From: Nymphaea colorata
Taxonomy: Eukaryota > Streptophyta > Magnoliopsida > Nymphaeales > Nymphaeaceae
Length of the DNA stretch: 43,131 nt
NCBI RefSeq assembly: GCF_008831285.2
Contig: NW_022204944.1
Span: 1-43,131 of the forward strand
Reading direction: 5' to 3'
The notes below the pieces were generated by a model that saw nothing but the letters and a program-made list of their open reading frames with translations, did no database searches and had not been told where the DNA came from. The translations under genes were made by a program, and so were the position numbers. Shown piece by piece: positions 21,953 through 34,892 of the stretch. Numbering within the stretch: position 1 is the stretch's first letter; each line of letters begins with the position of its first letter.

Positions 21953-24716
21953 TCAAATGATTTAAATAATTTATGGATGGATCATCATCATCTTTCTTTT
22001 ATTTAGGTTGAGCACTTTTGTTTCTTTTTTCTTGTTTTTTCCTTTTTCTTATTTATTATTCTTTTTGTTTTCTTGAGAGCCTGTTACGCAAGTGTTCGCA
22101 TCCCATGTCTCGTCGGCTCACTCCTTTTTCCAAGCCATCGCCCTATCTTGAAACATTAACTGAGTTCTTTTTCTGGCCTTCATCGCAGGGTCGTAATCCA
22201 ATTTGTTTTCTTATTTATGATTTATACATTTCCTTCATCAACTTATAGTCTTTGGCGTATATTATCTCATCTTAGAGAAAACTCGGAAAGAGCCTTCTCT
22301 ACAAATCATACCCTGATTATTTCCACTTCGGTTTTCCATATTTCCCTTGATGCTTAAATAGCCCGTGTGTAAAGAAACTTGGGGCTAAATAGCCAACTTA
22401 TAAGAGTTACGAGTATTTGATGAAATAAAGCATTGTATTAAACGATTTTTAAGATTTATTAAAGAAACGGTGGGCTTTATCTTATTATTCTCCATAATTT
22501 TGGCATAGGCCCGCCTTATCTAAAATTACTTTTTGCTCAAATGTGGAAATAGATCGAGTTAATCAGCAAGTAGGTCATCAAGATTTTTTGTTTATTTAAT
22601 TTAGCGAGGCCTATTTCAGATAAAAGATCGTCTATCTATTTGTGGACTAGTTCAATTGTAATATTTTCATCCAGTACCTCATCGGCTAGTTTCTGCTATC
22701 TTCCAAATTCACACCATTTACGTTTCTTTATTATTCCGAAAGATCAGATAATCCAACTAAGCTGTCATAAAATAGGTCAACTATATGGCTGTCTATGCCT
22801 TTGGCCCATATACTTTAATTTTATCTTAGAGTATTCTTCTTCTTAGAGTTGATATCTTTAGTAAGGCATCTCAATCTCAGGGTCAATCGAAGCTTGCATA
22901 AGATTCGGTGTTAAAAATACTGTGATGAAATATCTGCTCTTAAACTGCTGAAAAGTTGAAGGCATAGGCTATTCATTTGTAGGCGAATAATCTAAAAGTT
23001 GTTCGACATATATGAGTGCTAGCTATATCTTTGTTGCATTCCACTTCATAAGTTTTCTTCCTTCTTCTAGCCTTTAAATGCATTATGCCATAACAGTTAT
23101 AATATCCTTAGTTTCATTATTCTATCGCAAAGGACTCAATTTTAATGAAAAACTTCATGTTATCATGAATATATTTATAAAATTCTTGTGCTTTTTATAA
23201 GATAAGAGATTAGTTTATCCATCTGTCAATAGCGACTGGATTTAGTCTTAATTGTTTAGGTACAGCTAGTAATTTGACTAAACTATGTTTAGTATCTATG
23301 ATCCGATAGTTTATGTCTTAAGTTTGAATGATGTATCCGAAGAATCTAATCCTGCTTACCTGAAGGCTCTTATCAGATAGTGGGCTAATTACGATATAAA
23401 GTTAAGGTGATATAGGGCCTTAAGGGCCCTACCTAAACTACTTCAATCCCATATTGCTGTCAATAACGTTCACATTGATATATATACTCATGTTCATTGT
23501 AAGGCCATACATCCTTACTTCTTCTGGTATTGGAAGTTGAACCCAAGATATATCTTTTTCAGTCCTTCGAGAAGAAGTTTTTTAATATTTGAATTTTAAA
23601 GCAACTAGTTTAATTCTTGTGAATTTTTCCGCAGTTCCTCGCAAATCATTTGCCATGACTTCAAAAACATGCTCTTTTTTTATGCGAAACCGTATTGAAT
23701 TTTATTATTCTGAGGAGAAAAATATGTTTTCATTTATTGTAAATGATCTTTTAATTCTTTTTTGTATCCTTCGAACAAGTAATCGTATTTTCCTTCACAA
23801 ACCCATTTTGTTTGCATATATTCTGCCACGAAGCTTTAGCATTATACGACGACTGTAGAACGAGTAATATGTCTTGTGACCATTTACTTCACTTCATCAA
23901 GCTATTTCTGAAAGTAAGATGTCAAATTTATTCCGAGTAGAGCTCTTACAGCCTTATATTTGCTAAAAAATAATCCGGTATTAGATATCTTTCGATTTTT
24001 GGATCAAAATCAATAAGTTTTTATATCTTTCGGGAAGATTCTTCGAGAATTTCGCTTCGTTAAAGGAATTTTTATTTATCCTGATGATTATTTGTTATTT
24101 GGATCTATAGAGACCTATTTTGGCCTCCATGGCTGAAAATTATAATCAAATTGAAGATAATGACTTTACTCCTCAGCGATATTTACAACTTGCAAAGGAT
24201 TATTTTATTTGCCAAATTCAACTGATTTTTAGTGCCTTCAAAATCGTTGGTGGACTGGTAGGTAGGACTGAGCTGGGTTTTTCTATTAAAGGGTTGTTTA
24301 TCTCTAATTGGGGATGTTAATGCTATTTTTAGGATTAGCAAGATCCTATTAAAAGGACTTACTTTCTTGCGACATAGGTTGTGATGGTGATTGATTGTAT
24401 TAAGTCATAAATCCCTTATGCAATTTGTTAGAAACTTTTTGTCATTTTGATCCACAAAAGGAAAGTAGTAGTTTGCTTCACTAGTTTCACTTTTCCATTA
24501 TCTCGTAAATTCACTTCGAAAAGTTTATATAAAGGATTCTACTTCTTCCCCTTTGGCTGCTTATCTAATCTGATCGCAAAATTGATTGAAGGTCAAGTAG
24601 CGTAGTTTTTTCTTGTTTGCCAGCATTGCTATATAGCCAACAAGATTGATGTTTTCGTTTGGCCATTTGAATAGGTCTTCAACAATATCCTCATTCTCTA
24701 CGATGCTATCTTCCAT
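21953..24716 (-). CDS. Large unrecognised protein, about 900 residues
   Basis: Starts MEDSIVENEDIVEDLF. Long protein-like stretches follow on one strand: FNQFCDQIREAAKGEEVESF, EESHYLQFDYNFQPW, KIEKLIDFDPKIERYLIPDY, YYSFYSRRIMLKLRGRIY, KKEHVFEVMANDLRGTAEKF, ISWVQLPIPEEVRMYGLTMN, SRYFITVFLTPNLMQASIDP, KILMTYLLINSIYFHI, and a Lys/Glu/Asp-rich tail. It reads as a globular protein with beta-rich parts. I could not assign a family. Glu codons are often TAA/TAG. Fifteen or more one-base gaps are needed, so it could conceivably be two adjacent genes, though no plausible Met after a TGA separates them. The C-terminal end is approximate: a TGA at 22238-22240 is an alternative stop. Convergent with the basic protein gene. 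Confidence 0.5.
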
Positions 24717-24996
24717 TTTTAAGTAATTAAGGTTTTTAGTTTAATCATTGGATTTATCATAAGAACTCTCAATTCTATATATTATTCATTATTTTTATTC
24801 AGCATTAGTTTTTTTTTCCCTTAGCCATCTACTAAAGACCAAGTAATCAAGCAAAAACCACTTTATCCGCAAAGTGATTATTCAGAAATAATTATAACTC
24901 ATCTAAACTCTTTTAATGACCTAATGAGCTGAGGACGATTCTGGCACTGTGTGATTAAATAATTTTCTATATTTTTTTTGTATAAAACAAATAAAC

Positions 24997-25445
24997 ATGC
25001 ATTTCCTCTCCATGAAAAAAGGCAACGACCGCGAATCATTCACTTGGGTGAGATCAAGAGCTCCATTACAGAATCTACAAGCCGCCACTCTTACATTTCC
25101 TTCAGACCCCAACATTCTGAAAGAAATAAACAGTCAGAAATTGAACCTGCCGAAAACCACGGTAAACGATAGAAATATCTAAACATCATCAGCAAACCGG
25201 CAACCAAGGCCACTCGTCCGAGCTTATAGACAGAACCTAAGACAAATAATCGAGGAGGTTTGATGTCTTTAGAAGGATTTTGTGCGTGCATCACCAAGTC
25301 CGAAGAGAGTAATTACGCTAAAATCAAAGAGGCTAAAAGCGCACGGCAAGACCTATCAAGTCTCATCGCATCTAAGGTGGAGGATAAGGAAGAACAGCAT
25401 TATATGACGCCCATAAACTCTCTGCTCAATTTGCTGGATAAGTGA
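24997..25445 (+). CDS. Small unrecognised protein, about 149 residues
   Basis: MHFLSMKKGNDRESFTWVRS starts the frame, with a second in-frame Met five codons later. The first half (to EEV near 25260) and second half (MSLEGFCACITKSEES, KSARQDLSSLIASKVEDKEEQ, MTPINSLLNLLDK) are joined by one missing base at about 25261 or by a 15-nt GT...AG stretch that would be shorter than any other intron here. No motif recognised. Predicted mostly helical C-terminal half. Divergent from the large minus gene, 280 bp apart. Confidence 0.45.
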
Positions 25446-25496
25446 AATACCAGTAAAACTCAATCCCCTTTTGATTGTTTTAAGTAATATTTATTA

Positions 25497-26974
25497 TCAC
25501 TCTTGCATCTATAGGCAGGCCAGCTTTGCCCTTATTGATTTCAAGTACATATCGTCAACCTCCTTGGACTTCTTGATAACGCTTTGCAAACCGTTGTAAT
25601 TTTAGAGTTCAGTCAGTTTCTTCTTGGCCTCAAGTTCGTACTTCTTGGATTTTTCGCTGAGTTATGATAAATTTTGGATTTTTATTTGTGGGCTTTGACT
25701 ATCGATTGGATTTACTATTATGATTTGGCGCCCGTTATGATCGCTGGACCTTCATATCTTGAAGATAATCCTTGTATTTGACTTTTTATGATTTCTAATC
25801 TCTGAGAGTACTCGTCGAATTGCTTTTTACTACACGGATCCTTTGTGATTTCGGGAAGTTAACGTAAGTATTATTTTCCTATTTATTTGGCATTGACATT
25901 GAGCTCGAAATCTCTAAACTCTCCATAGATTTGAAAATCGTTGAGAGCCTTCTGGCCTAAAAAGTTGTATTTTATCCTATTTTTGCCTTTGTCAATCGCA
26001 ATCTCAACTTTCACTTTTTTTGCCTAGTCGATAACAACTGGAATCTATTTCAGTTTCTACTGGAATTCCTTTCTTCTCTTTAGTTTCTCTTTTTATTATG
26101 CATTTTTTCTTAATTTCGACCGAGAAATTGATTGAAATTTTTCTACCTACTTCCGTCTGCCGATTTAGGTGACTAACTTCTTGCTGCTTTTCTTTATTAT
26201 ACCTTGGTCAGGTATGCCTTGGAGTGTGCTTTGATGCTTCATGATCTATTTTCATGGCTAGTTTATGATTCTTCTTAGAATCTCTTATTAAAATTTCATC
26301 TATTCTTCAAATTGCCTAAATTTTTTCTCCATTTAAATGAATTTGGCTGTCTAAGTAATGAGTTATGTACAATTGATGCATTTGCTGTTCTGAGGCTTTG
26401 ATGATTTACTCTCTTTTGTATTTGTTTTCTTCTATCTTTTTCAAATTTTGCTATATTTGCTTCTTTTTCTACAATCTTGGAACTATTTTTGCTATTCCGC
26501 TTCTCTCTTAGCTCTCTACTACTCTTCCTGTTCTAATTTTTGCTTGGCTCTCTCCATTTCTTCTCTTCTCTCTTTCAGTTGTTTCTGTATCTCAGTCCAA
26601 TGTTTAACTTTTTCCCCTATTTCTTTAACCTTTGCCTAATTAGTATCCTTCTTCATTTAAAGTTCTGCTTTCTTTTGCATGAGAAGTTATCGTTTTGCTT
26701 TTTTGAACATCTCATCATTTTGGTTCAGTTATTTATTGATGATTTCCATTTCTTTTGCAAATTTTTGCTGCTTCAGTTTCGAGAGCTCCTCTTGCGCCTT
26801 CGTCTTGGTTGAAATCGTCAGGTTGCCTTTCTGCAATTATTATTCGATTTTTTTCATGCTGTTACTTATGTAGTCGACCACTCCTTGCTCGCCGGATTCT
26901 GAAGTATTTGATTTTTTCAAAAGGTTCTTCAGATATTACTTTTCTGCTGATTTTTTTGGCGACTCAGATGACAT
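25497..26974 (-). CDS. Coiled-coil protein, about 495 residues
   Basis: MSSESPKKSAEKEYLKNLLK opens a protein dominated by heptad-like Glu/Lys/Leu segments: EELSKLKQQKFAKEMEIINKE, LLMQKKAELEMKK, KERREEMERAKQKLEQEEEE. The middle is less regular, then a more ordered part (NRIKYNFLGQKALNDFQIYG, FDEYSQRLEIIKSQIQGL, ARYEGPAI-like) and a last coil ending LACLEMQE before TGA. Many of the Glu residues in the coils are TAA or TAG; read as Gln they would weaken the charge pattern. No motor, kinase or binding motif seen; a cytoskeletal or basal-body scaffold is a guess. Single missing bases are needed near 26453, 26312, 26300, 26258 and 25650. Confidence 0.6.
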
Positions 26975-27127
26975 TTTTTAATTACTTTTATTATCTATTA
27001 GATGACCTTATAAAATAACCGATTGATAGGTTTCGAGCGTCGATTATTGCTACTTTCCCATATCTTCATCATAAACAAAAAAGAAGCATTTTTCTTTCAA
27101 TTTTTCGTCTCTAGAAATAAGCATTGA

Positions 27128-27388
27128 TCATAAATATGAAATGTTTTTGCGTAATCGACGATTAATATTTGATTATGGTTAATCATTCCTCTTCAGCGCG
27201 TACTAAAATTCCTGGTCTTGGCCTCGAGAGTTCTGCTCTGAAAAGTTGTTCAGCGATGATGACTTTTTCGACGCAGCCGGCAAAGGATCCGAGATAGGCT
27301 TCCTGGTCTCCGTCTTGCTTCCAGCTAAGGTTCTCAGACAGAAGTCCATGACCTTGTTATTGAAGCTCAGTCTTTCAGAGATCTGCAT
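27128..27388 (-). CDS. Small Ser-rich protein, 86 residues
   Basis: One intact frame: MQISERLSFNNKVMDFCL, then Ser/Lys/Pro-rich sequence (KPISDPLPAASKKSSSLN), then EFEYALKRNDEPE and a basic end before TGA. TAG at the EFE position and two TAA codons are read as Glu. No family recognised; probably disordered. Short length means it could be chance, but composition and position between two genes make it plausible. Confidence 0.4.
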
Positions 27389-27542
27389 GTGTTTATATTA
27401 TGATAATGATCAACTGTGATGGCGAGTTGATATATATGGATTGGAACAAAGCAAATTGCATCAATCATAAATTAAGATAGGAAATGAGTCTTAATGATTA
27501 ATCGATAAAGCCAAATTATGTTACATTTTTAATTTAAATCAT

Positions 27543-30500
27543 ATGGGAAACAAGATCTTAGGCAAACGTTCTCGATCCTTTTACAAAGGCTTCAACGAAA
27601 GACAACTTGCATACCTACGAGACAAGTTCTAATCTCTATCTGAAAAGGACTGTTTGAAAAAATAATTGGTCATGTAGGTGTATAAGATGAACGAGCAAAT
27701 TTACAATGCATTTCTTGCTGAGGCTGACTTCGAGGAGGGAGGCAGTGTCGACCAATACTAATTCATTTGCGCAGTCAGTTATCTTTGCAACTTGACTGTA
27801 TAAGAACTTGGGCAAAAGATGTTCAGGATGCTGACTACCAAGGCCAGCCAAAAAGAGCTAAAATAATCATAACTGGAAGCTTTTACATCCATGTGTATTC
27901 TTTACAACGCATATATCAATAAAACTGCTCCACCTGACAAGGCATAGATAAAAAAGATAAACAAAAAAAAGTTTCAAAAATATGATTACGACAAAACTAA
28001 AACAATCTAATAACCCTAATTTGCTAAGATTTGCACGAAAGATGAAGATTATAAAAATTGGCTTTTCAATATGGGCTTCATCACCAAAAACCAGATGGAT
28101 CATCAGGATCAAATCTATGATTTGGTTGATTCTGATGTTGGAGAAGAAGTCGAAAGGCATTTGAATTAGACCAATCCAAACGTGGATCGTATCAAAAGAG
28201 GAGTTTAGCATCGAATGCAAGGAGACGATGAGTTCCAATTGGAATAGGTTGCTGGAGATCAATTCGTGCCAAAGAAAAAACCTTGGAGAGTTGATACAGA
28301 AAAATTCACACCGAAGGACTTTAAATGCTAAATCTAATAAAACGCTCCATCCCAATACCTCACGCTGATTATGTATTAGGATACAGAAGTTTTGACTGTC
28401 GAAACAACTTGAAATTCGATAGATAAGATAACATCATCTATCATCAGGCAGCACTGGGAATTGTGATGACTTAGAAGATAAATCGAAAGGATGATCAGCC
28501 TGAGTTTGACCAAACTTACATTAATTAGCACAAAGACGATATTAGCTGCATTGATATTGCTGATAACCTGGTTGCTACTGGCGAAGTTGGAACCAAACCG
28601 ATGATAATTCTATGGGAAACAAATAAGAAGAAAGATGGAGTTTTGCATTCTAGTCTCATGATATCAAAATAGCTCAGCAACTCTATTGGAAATGTTTGCT
28701 TTTCTCCTTCGAAGAATCTTTTGGCTGCTACTTGTAATGATGAGGATCATAAACTTGTGATTTACAACATCGATGAACTTAAATCTCTTGAGAAGGACTT
28801 AACATCAACCAAGACTGGTATCATATGCAAAGGACCTCTACAAGAGCTTGGTCTTTGATATTAAGTTTACATTAGATGAAAAAACTTTGGTTGCAGCAAC
28901 GGTAAAAGAACTGTTATTCATTTCATTTGATAAAGGAGTCATTAATTCCAGCAGAGGAGATTTTGGAAATTTTAGCACGACTATGGCTCTGTGTCTAGTT
29001 CCTTTGAGGATGGAATATAAAAAGTAGAAGAAAGACGTTATTTTGACCGGTATGGGTAACGGATCAGTTTACTTTTGGGAAAAGGACAAATGCATAAAAG
29101 CTGTGGTTGGCCATAGTGGATCTGTTTCATCAATCTGTCTGAGAACTGATGTAAAATCATTCATATCAGGTGACAAAACAGGCAAAATTATCGTCTGGAA
29201 TGATAAATTTGAAAAATAACAAGAAATCAACTTGAAAGAACTCAATAAAGGCTATCCATCTATCATGGTCGTTGCCTTGGCTCAAAATAGCAAAAGACAA
29301 ATACTGATTGGAACTAAGAGCAGCCATGTTTACCTCATGAAAATTGGAGATAGCATCCAAAAAGCTAAAGTGGTGATGAGTGGCCACAGTGAAGGGACGC
29401 TTTGGGCTATGGCTATCCACAAAACCAAAGAAAAAGACAAAGACTAGCCATACCTTTATACTGGAGGTGAAGACCAGCGTTTAATTAAATGGGATTTCGT
29501 TAATACAAAGAAAGTTGTTGCTGAGGTCATGACACCCTATAAGATAAGGAGCATAGACTTTAATTACAACAATAAACTGCTGCTTGTTGGTTTTTACAAT
29601 GGAATCATTCAGTGTTACGATTCCAAAGACTTAAAAAAGATTGACAAGCTCATCTACAACAAGATTAAAAATCCTGATGAGGAAACTCTAAACCTGGTGA
29701 AGTTCGACCCAAGTGGTGAGCTCTTCGGTGCATGCTATTCACTCCCTAAGTTCAAGCTGTTAATTATGGGCCTAAATGACAAGTAGATCAAACTTATCAA
29801 CACGATTGACCTGTAGGCGAAGATATTTAGCTTTGATTTTTCACGTTCACATTAAAAAGATGAGAAATATGTAAGAATCAATACAGTTGACGCAAACTAT
29901 TTGGTCTATAAGATCTCCAATAATAAGATCTAAAAGGCGAATCAGAAAGATAGTAACTTCTTGAGAATATCATGGGATAGCCATACACTGCCTTATACTC
30001 CACACCTGAACGGATTGTATACGACTGGAATAGAATAAGAAGACATCACTTGTTGCGCAAGCTTCGGAAGAACTATCCTGGTAGGAGACAAGTACTCAAA
30101 GATAAAGTTGTTCAACTATCCTTCCCCTCAGAATCAAATCTACAATAAATACTAAGGCCATTCAAATGCGATAACGGCAATACAATTCTCATAAAGGCAT
30201 AAGTACGCCATAAGTCTTGGTGGTTAAGAAAAGTCAATACTTATTTGGAAATATGATCCAGTTGAAGCCAAAAACTAATACCTGAGATAGTAAGATAAAG
30301 AGCTGGATGATGATTTATTAAATTAAAAGAATAAAGTCAAAAAATAAGTTGATGATGACGATGACTAAGGAAAGTAAGGCGCTACAGCCTAAAAAGCTGG
30401 GGCTTGTGATCCATTAAAAGGCCAAATAAAAACGCCTTCTGATTTTGTTCCAAACCCAAAGAAACACAACGTTCCTCCTTCTTAGAATCTCCAAATTCAT

Positions 30501-33500
30501 CATGTCTTTGGTATAGAAATAAATATCTGGCCGACTAAATCAGAAATCAAGGAAAGTTTTCAAGTGATAAAAAGCATATTCTCTTCCCAACTGCTTGCAT
30601 GGCAATTAAAATGAACATAGAGACCAAATAACAATAAGTTTACTTGGATCATAAAGAAGATATTGTAAGTTTCGCGGTTGATAAATTCAAAACTGTCATG
30701 GCAACTGGTCAAATGGCTTAAAAAAACTTAGTTAATCCTTTAAAAAAATCCTGACAATATGCGTCTGGGATATTGAGAACAAAAAGCTGCTTCAAAAGCT
30801 CAATGGATTTCATCAAATAGCTATAGTACTGCTCGAGTTTTCCCCTTCTGGAAAACTTTTGTTTACATGTGGAAATGATGAAAAGAATTCATACGCTGTT
30901 TATGACTGGAAAGCTGGATCAATTTATACTCTGGGCCAGTATCAAAGGGTAAAGTTAACGGGATTAGCTGGAGAAATGAGCTTTAATTTATCACATGTGG
31001 TAATGATCATGTTAAATTTTGGACACAAAGTAAGAGTCAAATGGGCTCTTTCCAAGGCAATAAATCATAAGGACAAGTTTGCTGTGTAGATTCAAAATCA
31101 GTTTATCTTACTGGAGGTGCAAAAGGAAACATCTATGTATGGGCTGGTAACAATTCTTCAAAGCCAATTCTAGCTCACGAGGGAGGAAAAGTTCAATGCT
31201 TAGTCAAGAAAGACTTTTTTGTTTATTCTGGAGGTGATGATGGACTTATCAAAAGATGGAGGCTAGAAGGTAATGGATCAATTAAATAATGTGAGCTTTT
31301 TATTGATTCCAGAAAAGCATTTGAGGGAAGAAATGTTAGTTTCCCATAATAATTCAGCATCCTAAGCATGGATTTTGCAAGCTAGCAAAGCGATGAGTTA
31401 CTCTTCATCACTAAAGGATGTTCAGCTGTTCATTACAACAAAAATAAATTCAAGATAATTACTCAAGGCCACTATAAAGGCGAGCTCTGGGGATTAGGAA
31501 CCACTCCCACATCATCAATTTTATGACAGGTGGTGATGATAAGACTGTTCGTTTCTGGGATATCGAGAGTAGATAATAAATCAAGAGAATCAACTTTGAA
31601 AATAAGGTTAGGGCTTGGATTGGTCTAATGACGGCAACAAGGTTGTTATTGCTGACTCAAGAGCAATTATATACTATTATGATAAATCCCTCAATCTTTA
31701 TCACGATTATAAAGGAAAGCCTTACCAAATCAACGCGCCGAAGAAAAATGGAGATAAAATCAAATCTAAGGTTGGGTTGAAGAGATCAAATTCTCTCCAA
31801 ATGGCCAATTCATAGTATACGGGACTCATGCACAATCAAGATGGGCGTAATATCTAAAAGTAGAAGACAAGAAGATCAGTAAACATAAAGAATTCCTTGC
31901 AGGAAGTTCGGCTTTTCTCCATGCTGATTGGTCCAGGGATTCCGATAACATATCGTGAATACACAAGCCCATTAGCTTAATTTTATGATATAAATGGGTC
32001 ATCAACAAGTGCATCGGCCCTTAAAGACGAAAAATGGGCTACGTGGACTCAAAAGTTTGGCTTCCCAGTGCAAGGAATCTACCAAACTCTCGATTATTCT
32101 GATATTAATACTGTATGTAGGGATCCAAGCGGAACTTTCCTGGCTGTGGATATGACGACCAAATTATTCGAACCTTTAGGTATCCATGCTATATCCCAAA
32201 CAAAATTGCAACTCATATTTTGGGCATAGTTCTCATATTACAGAATTAGATTAGCAAGGAGTATATGGTTTCAATAGGTGGAGAAGATAAAACTATTATC
32301 GTTTGGAAGTATGATAAGCCACAGCTCAAAGACGAAAAAGTCGGAAATGAAGGATATGATTCATAAGAGTCAGATGGACTTGACGATTTTGATGACGATG
32401 TTGATGTTCCTATGAAAGTCTTGCAAAAGAGAAAGTAAAAACCCAAAGTTGAGGAGTTCTTTGAGGCAGCGATGAAGGTGATGAGTTTATGGCTGTTAAG
32501 CCTTGGCTTGGAGCAATTAAGTAACCATCCTATCCCTATCCAAAGCAAACTGAAGATCCTCCTAAGGTAAAGATACAACTTTAATATGTGCATGGATATA
32601 GAACAAAAGACTGTCGTCAAAACTGTATTACTCTGATCAAAAGATCATAATATACCATGCTGCAGCTGTTCTTATTTACCATGACATTTCTAACAACACA
32701 CAAACGCTCTTTACAGATCATAATGACGATATTTTATCTATTGACTTTAACAAAAGGACAAGGGGCATTCTAACTGGTGAGCTGGGGCCCAATCCAATCG
32801 TAAATTACTATGTTGACGAAACTCTTGTCCATACATTCAAGGCGCCAGTCAAGAAAGGAGTATTAGCTTGTGCAATTAGTCCGAAAGGCTAGCTTGGTGT
32901 CTGCGCAGGAATGGATGACGATCATTGTGTCTCCCTGCTAGATTTGAAGAATAAAGCAAAGCTAGCAACTGTAAAAGGAGGAAAAAAAGTTATATTGAAG
33001 CTCGGATGGGTAAACGATAGCTAGTTTGTCTCAATCGGAATTAAACACTTCAAGTATTGGACTGTTTCAAAAGGAAACCTAACTTTCAAAGAAGGAAAAA
33101 CATCAGATGTCTTGGTCAGTTTGGCTATCGACCAAAACAAGGGAACTGTGCTTGCTGGCAGTTCTAATGGAAACATATTTTCTTGCAAAAATGGCGATAT
33201 TAAGCTAATAGCAACCTTGAAGTATGCACACAAGCCAAACCCAGATGAAAAATAATAATAGTACAAAAACGCTTCAGTTGTGGAATCCTTGACTATTCAA
33301 GACGATTTTATTGGCGCAGGAACTAAGGACGGACTTATCTTTATCTGGATAAATCATTCAACGTGATCAGTATGCTCAATCTCAAAGAAAGGTTAGCTCA
33401 GTTTGGCTTGCATTCATATAATCCTTCAGTTCGATCACTTGATTACCTAGAGAATAAACTTCTTGTCGGAACTTTGGTTCAGAAATATTTGAAATCGAAA

Positions 33501-34580
33501 TCCCTAGCATAACTAAAGCTTTTGATGCTGCTTAAAAAAGCGTAGGAGCTAAGAGACACCCCTCTACAAAGCCATCAAAGATCGTCAATCACATGAAATG
33601 CCATTATAGTCCCAATAATACATGGACAAATGAAGTTTGGGGCCTAGCTATAAGCAAGGACCTTATCTTTACTTGCTCTGACGATGCAACTGTTAGATGC
33701 TGGAGCCTAAGCTAAAGAAAACTGTTGAGTTCGGCTTCTCTGAACGTCTTGGATTCGAAAGAATACCAAAGAACTTTTAAGAGCTTGAGATGGATAAAAA
33801 GACAAATGATTTTATTGAAGGATCAAAGGGAAGAAGCGTCCTTCTCAGTCCCGACAACAAGTTCGTGATCGTCGGTTCGAAAGATGGAAGAGTCAGGATT
33901 TTCAGCTTTAATGAAAAGAATTTTAAGATGCAGTGCATAAACACGTTCAAGCATGCAAAGGAGTGGATCTCTGACATAAAATTTGGTTATAATTTGCTGC
34001 TAATAGGCTCACATGACAATGCCATTTATGTCTATGACTACGATGAAGAAAAAGGTGAATTTAAAAGAAAATACAGACCGTTGCAAAAACACTCTTCATA
34101 CATCACGCATATAGATGTGTCAAGAGACAGTTGCTTCATGCAGTCGACATGTGGTGCATACTAGCTTCTATTTTGGGATTTGAGTACAGGTAAACAAATG
34201 ACCAGTGGAGCATCGATGCTAAAAGACGAAAGGTGGAAACATGGACATGCAACCTGGGATGGCCTGTCCAGGGAATATATCCCAAGTGCACAGATGGCAC
34301 TTTCATTCACTCAGTTGATAGATCTAACTGCAACTTGAAAGGCGAGGACTTCAAGGCAGATGAAAGAACTCCTTATTTGCTGGCTGCAGGAAATAACAAT
34401 GGAAAAGTTTGTATATATAACTTCCCCTGCACAATCAAGAACAGCCAGTTTGTTGAAGGCAAAGGACACTCAAGCCACATTACAAACGTGAGATGGAACT
34501 AGAACGATGAGTATATAGTTTCTGTGGGGGGATAGGACCAATGCTTGATGTATTGGAAAGTCACCAAATCCACCAAATGA
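27543..34580 (+). CDS. Giant EML-type microtubule-associated protein: EF-hand-like N-terminus plus three HELP/WD-repeat modules
   Basis: About 2,345 residues, the largest gene here. MGNK start (Gly2, possible myristoylation). An EF-hand-like loop D-F-E-E-G-G-S-V-D-Q-Y-[TAA] with TAA at position 12 lies about residue 65. Three HELP-type motifs mark three tandem WD40 arrays: LGYRSFDCRNNL (about 28369), HHVFGYRNK (about 30500) and LEYVHGYRTKDCRQN (32577-32615). Typical WD pieces occur throughout (GDKTGKIIVWND, GGEDQRLIKWDF, GGDDGLIKRW, GSHDNAIYVYD), and each module ends in the EML-type WPVQGI / GGEDQCLMYW signature. Three modules is the EML5/EML6 arrangement; human EML6 has 1,958 residues and no EF-hand. 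The family binds or organises microtubules, fitting the large ciliate cortex and cilia. A limited number of one-base gaps (near 28366, 28855, 30508, 30752, 30925 and others) occur. No intron identified with confidence. Confidence 0.9.
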
Positions 34581-34892
34581 TGATGATTTCATCCTAATTC
34601 ATATAATCTTGATAATCGATTGATGATTTGGTCATCCTGGCCATCGGCATAGAGTAAAGTTTTTCATGCATCGTCACTTCAAATCGATATTTGGGGGCTC
34701 ATTTTATCTTGCATTTGTAGGAATTACTTTACTTAAATCACATAATTGAAGAGAGTTTGCTTCGACGATTCAGGCTTGATGATCTGCAATCTCCGAATAA
34801 TTAAATTGATGACCTTTTTCCCTTACCCATATTCTCATATATGCCATTGCTATTTTGTATTTAATTATTACATTCGCTCCAAAGACTAAACA
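34581..34892. other. Intergenic spacer
   Basis: About 310 bp between two plus-strand genes. AT-rich, no convincing frame, no repeat. It would hold the 3' end of the EML gene and the promoter of the next gene. Confidence 0.6.
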
